Assembly (NCBI RefSeq): GCF_022436705.1
Contig: NZ_JAKUHT010000012.1
Span: 264,917 to 328,916 of the forward strand
DNA from: Nocardioides sp. CFH 31398
GTDB lineage: Bacteria > Actinomycetota > Actinomycetes > Propionibacteriales > Nocardioidaceae
Direction: 5' to 3'
Length of the DNA stretch: 64,000 bases
Shown here: positions 59,778 to 64,000 of the stretch, piece after piece
Position numbering within the stretch: the first letter of the stretch is position 1
Layout of the letters: each line of letters starts with the position of its first letter
Position numbers and translations under genes: made by a program
Notes under the pieces: model-generated
The model's database searches: none
Told to the model about the DNA's origin: nothing
Seen by the model: only the letters and a program-made list of their open reading frames with translations

Positions 59778-60775
59778 GCACGGTGGCGGTCTTCGGGGCG
59801 GGCTCGTGGGGCACGGCGTTCTCCGTCGTCCTCGCGGACGCCGGGAACGACGTGCGCATCTGGGGACGCCGTGAGGAGCTGTGCGCCGAGATCAACGAGC
59901 GCCGCGAGAACGCCGAGTACATGCCCGGCGTCGAGCTCCCGCCCAGCATCGAGGCGACCCACGACCCCGAGAAGGCCGCGGCCGGGGCGGACGTCGTCGT
60001 CCTCGCCGTGCCCTCGCAGCGGCTGCGCGAGAACCTCGTGGACTGGGCCGGGGCGCTGCCCGGCGACGCCGTCCTCGTCTCGCTGATGAAGGGCGTCGAG
60101 CTCGGCAGCCTGCGCCGGATGAGCGAGGTGATCACCGAGGTGACCGGCGCCGGACCAGAGCGCATCGCCGTCGTCTCCGGGCCGAACCTCGCCCGTCCGA
60201 TCGCCTCGCGTGAGCCGGCAGCGTCCGTCGTGGCCTGCGAGGACGAGTCGGTGGCCCGTGGCCTGCAGGGACTGGTGCACACCCGGGCCTTCCGTCCCTA
60301 CACCTCGACCGACGTCGTCGGCTGCGAGGTCGGCGGCGCCTACAAGAACGTGGTGGCGCTCAGCGTCGGCATGGCGGTCGGGCTCGGCTTCGGCGACAAC
60401 ACCACGGCGTCCGTCATCACCCGGGGCCTCGCCGAGACCGCACGCCTCGCCGGCGCGCTCGGCGCCCAGCAGCTGACCCTGATGGGCCTGGCCGGCCTCG
60501 GCGACCTCGTCGCCACGTGCTCCTCGCCGCTGTCACGCAACCGCACCTTCGGCGAGAAGCTCGGCCAGGGCATGACGGTCGACGAGATCGTCGCCTCGAC
60601 GCGGCAGGTCGCCGAGGGCGCGAAGTCCTGCGACTCGATCCTCGCCCTCGCCCGCGAGCACGGCGTCGACGCCCCGATCGCCGAGGCGGTGAGCGCCGTC
60701 CTCGCCGGCCACATCACCCCGATCGACATGGTCAACGCCTTCATCGCCCGCGACACCAAGGCCGAGACCGACTAG
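59774..60775 (+). CDS. gpsA: Glycerol-3-phosphate dehydrogenase [NAD(P)+]
   Basis: Makes sn-glycerol-3-phosphate for phospholipids, 333 residues. The N-terminal Rossmann motif is VAVFGAGSWGTAFSVVLAD (residues about 4-22); SGPNLARPIA (about 139), the catalytic lysine in EVGGAYKNVVALSVGMAVGLGFGDNTTASVITRGLAE, and MGLAGLGDLVATCSSPLSRNRTFG are family signatures. It overlaps plsC by 4 nt. A 32-bp repeat array begins immediately after its stop codon. Confidence 0.96.
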   Translation: MSTVAVFGAGSWGTAFSVVLADAGNDVRIWGRREELCAEINERRENAEYMPGVELPPSIEATHDPEKAAAGADVVVLAVPSQRLRENLVDWAGALPGDAVLVSLMKGVELGSLRRMSEVITEVTGAGPERIAVVSGPNLARPIASREPAASVVACEDESVARGLQGLVHTRAFRPYTSTDVVGCEVGGAYKNVVALSVGMAVGLGFGDNTTASVITRGLAETARLAGALGAQQLTLMGLAGLGDLVATCSSPLSRNRTFGEKLGQGMTVDEIVASTRQVAEGAKSCDSILALAREHGVDAPIAEAVSAVLAGHITPIDMVNAFIARDTKAETD

Positions 60776-60776
60776 C

Positions 60777-61113
60777 GCCGAGTCGGCACGTCTGCGCAGG
60801 TGTACGGCGCCGAGTCGGCACGTCTGCGCAGGTGTACGGCGTCGAGTCGGCACGTCTGCGCAGGTGTACGGCGTCGAGTCGGCACGTCTGCGCAGGCGTA
60901 CGGCGTCGAGCGACGGCCGCGATGCTGCGTCACGACGTCCACCGCGCAGGGCGGGCAGGGTCGGAGCCGATCGAGCTCGCTGGCCGTGCGCGGGCCGCGC
61001 AGACGTGCCGACTCGACCCCTGTGGGGTGCGCAGACGTGCCGACTCGACCCCTGTGGGGTGCGCAGACGTGCCGACTCGACCCCTGTGGGGTGCGCAGAC
61101 GTGCCGACTCGAC
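60777..61113. repeat. Two inverted four-copy arrays of a 32-bp repeat between convergent genes
   Basis: Left array: core CGAGTCGGCACGTCTGCGCA repeats with an exact period of 32 bp (AGTCGG at 60781, 60813, 60845, 60877), with near-identical 12-bp fillers ending GTGTACGGC; a fragment of a fifth is at 60909. Right array: the inverted core CGCAGACGTGCCGACTCGAC at 60998, 61030, 61062 and 61094, again period 32, with the different filler CCCTGTGGGGTG. About 90 bp of unrelated sequence separates the arrays. The structure fills the entire gap between the stops of gpsA (60775) and the PLP lyase (61117). Identical fillers rule out CRISPR. Confidence 0.9.
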
Positions 61114-61116
61114 GTC

Positions 61117-62220
61117 CTACAGGCGGGCGGAGTCGAGGGCCTGGACGAGGTCGTCCCACAGGTCGTCGACGTCCTCGACGCCCACCGACAGCCGCAGCAG
61201 GCCCTCGGGGATCGTCTCGGGCTCCGAGCGCCAGCGCCGGCGGCGCTCGAGGGTGGACTCGAGGCCGCCGAGGGACGTCGCGTAGACCCACAGGCGGGTC
61301 GAGTGCTGGACGAGGTCGGCGCGGGGCCCGGAGTCGAGCACGAGCGCGAGCATGCCGCCGAAGCCCGGGTAGCGGACCTCGACCACGTCGTCGCGCTCGG
61401 CGAGCCGCCGGACGAGCTCCTGCGCGGAGGCCTGGGCGCGCTCGACGCGCAGCGGCAGGGTCCGCAGGCCGCGCAGCGCGAGCCACGCCTCCAGGGTGCC
61501 GGGCACGTTGCCGAACGAGTCCCGGCGCTGCTTGAGCACGGTCCACAGCTGCTCGTCGGCGACGACGACGGCGCCCATCAGCAGGTCGGAGTGCCCTCCG
61601 ATGTACTTGGTCACCGAGTGCAGCACGATGTCGGCGCCGAGCTCGAGCGGACGCTGCAGCACCGGGGTCGCGAACGTGTTGTCCACGACGAGGCGCGCGC
61701 CGGCGTCGTGAGCCGCGGCGGCGATCGCGGGCAGGTCGGCGACCTCCATGGCGGGGTTGGTGGGGGACTCCATCCAGACCAGCGCGGCGTCCTCGCAGGC
61801 GGCGACGACGGCGGCGGTGTCGGTGACGTCCACGAGCCGGACCTTGAGCCGGCCCCGGAGCTCGAGGTCGCCGAGCTGGGTCAGGGACCCGAGGTAGGCG
61901 TGCTTGGGGGCGACGACGACCTCGCCGTGCCCGACGAGGTCGAGCAGCGTCGCGACGGCCGACAACCCGCTGGGGTAGGCCAGGCAACGGCCGCCCTCGA
62001 GGCCGCCCAGGGCCTCCTCGAACGCCGACCACGTGGGGTTGGCGTAGCGGCCGTACTCCAGCTCACCACCGGCGGCGTACACCGACGCCATCGTGATGGG
62101 CTCGTTGAACGGCTGGTCCGGCCGGTGCGGCGGGCGGCCCAGCCGCGCGGCCCGGGTCGCCATCCGGGTGCGGGCCAGGTCGACGGGCTCAGGGTGTCCG
62201 GATCCATCCACGACGTCCAT
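61117..62220 (-). CDS. Trans-sulfuration-family PLP enzyme (cystathionine gamma-synthase/lyase-like)
   Basis: A 367-residue fold-type I PLP enzyme of the Cys/Met metabolism family. ITMASVYAAGGELEYGRYANPTWSAFEEALGGLEGGRCLAYPSGLSA covers the substrate and PLP-phosphate region (residues about 43-90). VDNTFATPVLQRPLELGADIVLHSVTKYIGGHSDLLMGAVV contains the PLP lysine, and SFGNVPGTLEAWLALRGLRTLPLR follows. Synthase, gamma-lyase or another member cannot be separated by sequence alone. The ATG at 62220 is only 39 bp from the divergent ddl start. Confidence 0.9.
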   Translation of the reverse strand: MDVVDGSGHPEPVDLARTRMATRAARLGRPPHRPDQPFNEPITMASVYAAGGELEYGRYANPTWSAFEEALGGLEGGRCLAYPSGLSAVATLLDLVGHGEVVVAPKHAYLGSLTQLGDLELRGRLKVRLVDVTDTAAVVAACEDAALVWMESPTNPAMEVADLPAIAAAAHDAGARLVVDNTFATPVLQRPLELGADIVLHSVTKYIGGHSDLLMGAVVVADEQLWTVLKQRRDSFGNVPGTLEAWLALRGLRTLPLRVERAQASAQELVRRLAERDDVVEVRYPGFGGMLALVLDSGPRADLVQHSTRLWVYATSLGGLESTLERRRRWRSEPETIPEGLLRLSVGVEDVDDLWDDLVQALDSARL

Positions 62221-62259
62221 GCGGGCCAGCCTCCCACGGCGGCCGATAGGGTCCCGACG

Positions 62260-63405
62260 ATGCCTGCCGACGACGCGACCACCGCCACCGACCAGCCGGG
62301 GGACCGGCCGACGGGACGCCGTACCCGCGTCGCCGTCGTCTTCGGCGGCCGCTCCGGCGAGCACTCCATCTCGTGCATCTCGGCGGGCTCCGTCATCGCC
62401 GCGCTCGATCCCGCCCGGTACGACGTCGTCCCGGTCGGCATCGCCACCGACGGCCGCTGGGTGCTGGAGTCCGCCGACCCCGCCCGCCTCGCCCTCGGCC
62501 CGGGCGGTGAGCTGCCCGTGGTGAGCAGCGACCGGGAGGTCGCCCTCGTGCCCGGCCAGGGCCTGGTCGCCGCGGAGCCGTCGCAGGTGCCGGACGTCCT
62601 CGGTCAGGTGGACGTCGTCATCCCCGTCATGCACGGCCCCTGGGGCCAGGACGGCACCCTGCAGGGCCTCCTCGAGATGGCCGGCGTGCGGTACGTCGGC
62701 GCGGGGGTGCTCTCCAGCGCCGTCGGCACCGACAAGCACGTGATGAAGCAGCTCTTCCGCGCCGCGGGCCTGCCCGTGCTGCCGTGGGTCGTCGTCCGAC
62801 CCCGCGCGTGGGAGCGAGACGCGGACGCCGTCCGCGCCGAGGTCGCCGCGCTGGGCTACCCGGTCTTCGTCAAGCCGGCCCGCGCCGGCTCGAGCCACGG
62901 CATCACCCGCGTCAACTCGCCCGCCGAGCTCGACGCGGCCGTCGACGAGGCGGCCCGCCACGACCCGAAGGTCCTCGTCGAGGCCGCCGCGCAGGACGCC
63001 CGCGAGATCGAGGTCGGCGTACTCGACGCCCTCGACGGCAGCGTGCCGCAGGTCAGCGTCCCCGCCGAGATCCTGGTGGGGGAGGGCCACGAGTTCTACG
63101 ACTTCGAGGCGAAGTACCTCGAGGAGAGCTTCGCCGTCCCCGCCGACGTGGACGACGACCTCCGCGCCGAGATCACCTCCCTCGCCCAGCGGGCGTTCGA
63201 GGCCCTCGAGGTCGAGGGCCTGGCCCGCGTCGACTTCTTCGTCCTGCCCGACGGCCGGGTCATCGTCAACGAGGTCGAGACCATGCCCGGCTTCACGTCG
63301 CTGTCGATGTTCCCGCGCATGTGGGCCGCCACCGGCCTCGACTACCCGGCGCTCCTCGACCGCCTCGTCGACCTGGCGCTCACGCGGTCGACCGGCCTGC
63401 GCTGA
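62260..63405 (+). CDS. ddl: D-alanine--D-alanine ligase
   Basis: Makes D-Ala-D-Ala for peptidoglycan, 381 residues, ATP-grasp fold. VAVVFGGRSGEHSISCISAGSVIAAL (residues about 24-49), VIPVMHGPWGQDGTLQGLLEMAGVRYVGAGVLSSAVGTDKHVMK, YPVFVKPARAGSSHGITRV (ATP-binding Lys), and the metal ligands in RVDFFVLPDGRVIVNEVETMPGFTSLSMFP are intact. The ATG at 62260 follows TAGGGT (62247-62252) by seven bases, a leaderless start. Usual neighbour of gpsA in actinobacteria, here separated by the repeat and lyase gene. Confidence 0.96.
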   Translation: MPADDATTATDQPGDRPTGRRTRVAVVFGGRSGEHSISCISAGSVIAALDPARYDVVPVGIATDGRWVLESADPARLALGPGGELPVVSSDREVALVPGQGLVAAEPSQVPDVLGQVDVVIPVMHGPWGQDGTLQGLLEMAGVRYVGAGVLSSAVGTDKHVMKQLFRAAGLPVLPWVVVRPRAWERDADAVRAEVAALGYPVFVKPARAGSSHGITRVNSPAELDAAVDEAARHDPKVLVEAAAQDAREIEVGVLDALDGSVPQVSVPAEILVGEGHEFYDFEAKYLEESFAVPADVDDDLRAEITSLAQRAFEALEVEGLARVDFFVLPDGRVIVNEVETMPGFTSLSMFPRMWAATGLDYPALLDRLVDLALTRSTGLR

Positions 63406-63484
63406 GGCGGGCGTCCGCCGACCGGCGGTCGCGACGCGGTCGCGCGCCGGTGCGCTCCCTGCTCGTCCACCGTGGTGGTCGACG

Positions 63485-64000
63485 TCAGGGGGTGATGACG
63501 AGCCGGACGCCGGCGGCGCCCGACGCCTGCGCGGCCCACGCGTCGGCGGCGCCGTCGAGACCGACGACGTTGTGGGCGACGCGGACCTCGTCGCGGGAGG
63601 CGTGGGCGAGCATCGTCCGCAGGCCCTCGTCGCGCTCGGCGGCGCTCAGGGCGTTGTTCGTGTGACCGAGGACGGCGGCCGAGCGGCTGCGCAGCAGTGC
63701 CGACGAGAGCGAGGCGGTCTCCCCGGCGGCGCTGCCCAGGTTGACCAGCCGCCCGCCCGGCGACAGCACCGACAGCGCCGCCTCGGCCGGCGCACCCCAC
63801 ACCGGGTCGACCACCACGTCGACCCTCCCGCCGCAGGCCTCCCCGAGGCGGGCAGCCACCTCGGTCAGCGACCCGCTGGTGTCGACGACGGCGTCCGCCC
63901 CGGCGGCGGTGGCGCGCTCGGCCGCGGGGCCCGGGCGGCACCCCGCGACCACGCGTGCGGCGCCGAGCGGCCGGGCCGCCCCCAGAGCGGCCTGGCCGAC
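63485..64000 (-). CDS. MDR/quinone oxidoreductase-family protein, 5' end missing
   Basis: The C-terminal 171 residues of a zinc-type alcohol dehydrogenase-like (MDR) oxidoreductase, cut by the right edge. The visible part begins in the Rossmann nucleotide site (VGQAALGAARPLGAARVVAGCRPGP) and continues ATAAGADAVVDTSGSLTEVAARLGEACGGRVDVVVDPVWGAPAEAALSVLSPGGRLVNLGSAAGETASL, the co-factor domain, to the terminal VVGLDGAADAWAAQASGAAGVRLVITP, all typical of NADPH:quinone reductase-like members. The catalytic N-terminal domain is outside the window, so zinc dependence and substrate are unknown. Confidence 0.88.
   Translation of the reverse strand, partial: VGQAALGAARPLGAARVVAGCRPGPAAERATAAGADAVVDTSGSLTEVAARLGEACGGRVDVVVDPVWGAPAEAALSVLSPGGRLVNLGSAAGETASLSSALLRSRSAAVLGHTNNALSAAERDEGLRTMLAHASRDEVRVAHNVVGLDGAADAWAAQASGAAGVRLVITP

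Noticed and set aside
60777..61113. Repeat array as a CRISPR locus
   Set aside because: The spacers between cores are the same 12-bp sequence in each array rather than unique. The period is only 32 bp, the two halves are inverted, and there are no cas genes.
1..64000. Insertion sequences, prophage, integrase or attachment sites
   Set aside because: No transposase, integrase, phage structural gene or flanking duplication was found. The two tRNA genes show no adjacent partial tRNA copies.

Overview
The window is 64 kb of a very GC-rich (clearly above 70 percent) actinobacterial chromosome. Frequent GTG starts, ATGA/GTGA gene overlaps, start codons placed a few bases after a TAGNGT-like -10 box, DtxR/IdeR-type iron boxes, an F420 gene (cofC), and the order gltX - tRNA-Gln - tRNA-Glu - iclR - leuC - leuD - cofC - plsC - gpsA - ddl all point to Actinomycetia. 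A Nocardioides-like member of the Propionibacteriales is my best guess, from protein flavour and repeat style only. I see no prophage, insertion sequence, CRISPR array or conjugation gene. This is core chromosome with small accessory insertions.

The main theme is branched-chain amino acid synthesis, spread over five loci: ilvD (0.5 kb), ilvB-ilvN-ilvC (10-13.4 kb), leuB and ilvE (22.2-24.5 kb), cimA (31.2-32.8 kb), and leuC-leuD with an IclR regulator (54.5-57.4 kb). Three of these loci are preceded by tiny leader ORFs rich in Ile/Leu/Val codons (9846, 21801, 31092). Two of the leaders are followed by textbook intrinsic terminators and one by mutually exclusive hairpins, so a shared ribosome-mediated attenuation circuit is likely. 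CimA would make isoleucine from pyruvate without threonine.

The second theme is iron. efeUOB (17.7-21.0 kb) and a four-gene desferrioxamine-type siderophore operon desABCD (44.6 to 39.5 kb, minus strand, every junction overlapping by 4 nt) each sit behind a sequence close to the DtxR/IdeR consensus. A biotin module (bioY-bioM-bioN facing bioQ across a perfect BioQ-like palindrome) lies at 35.3-37.9 kb.

Other content, left to right: a truncated HAD phosphatase; an MFS transporter; a P-loop kinase; a secreted EEP-like protein; kynureninase; a photolyase-family flavoprotein with apparently permuted domains (6.7 kb); GNAT and VOC proteins including a pterin dehydratase-VOC fusion; an AbiEi-like protein; a DHFR-like reductase; a frameshifted ABC-F ATPase; an O-methyltransferase; several DUF proteins; a membrane Ser/Thr kinase (29.1 kb); a TetR/flavin reductase pair; an AAC(2')-I acetyltransferase (34.7 kb); a SigE-type ECF sigma operon (38-39 kb); an MHS-family transporter; an FAH-family hydrolase; GluRS with its two tRNAs; an Ada-AlkA/Ogt repair pair; and phospholipid, F420 and cell-wall genes. 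At the right edge an MDR-family oxidoreductase is cut off.

Three tandem-repeat families fill intergenic spaces: 93 bp (27.2 kb), 58 bp (39.2 kb) and 32 bp (60.8-61.1 kb). The last is the oddest structure in the window: two four-copy arrays in opposite orientation fill the whole gap between two convergent genes, so each converging transcript would end in the same repeated sense sequence.
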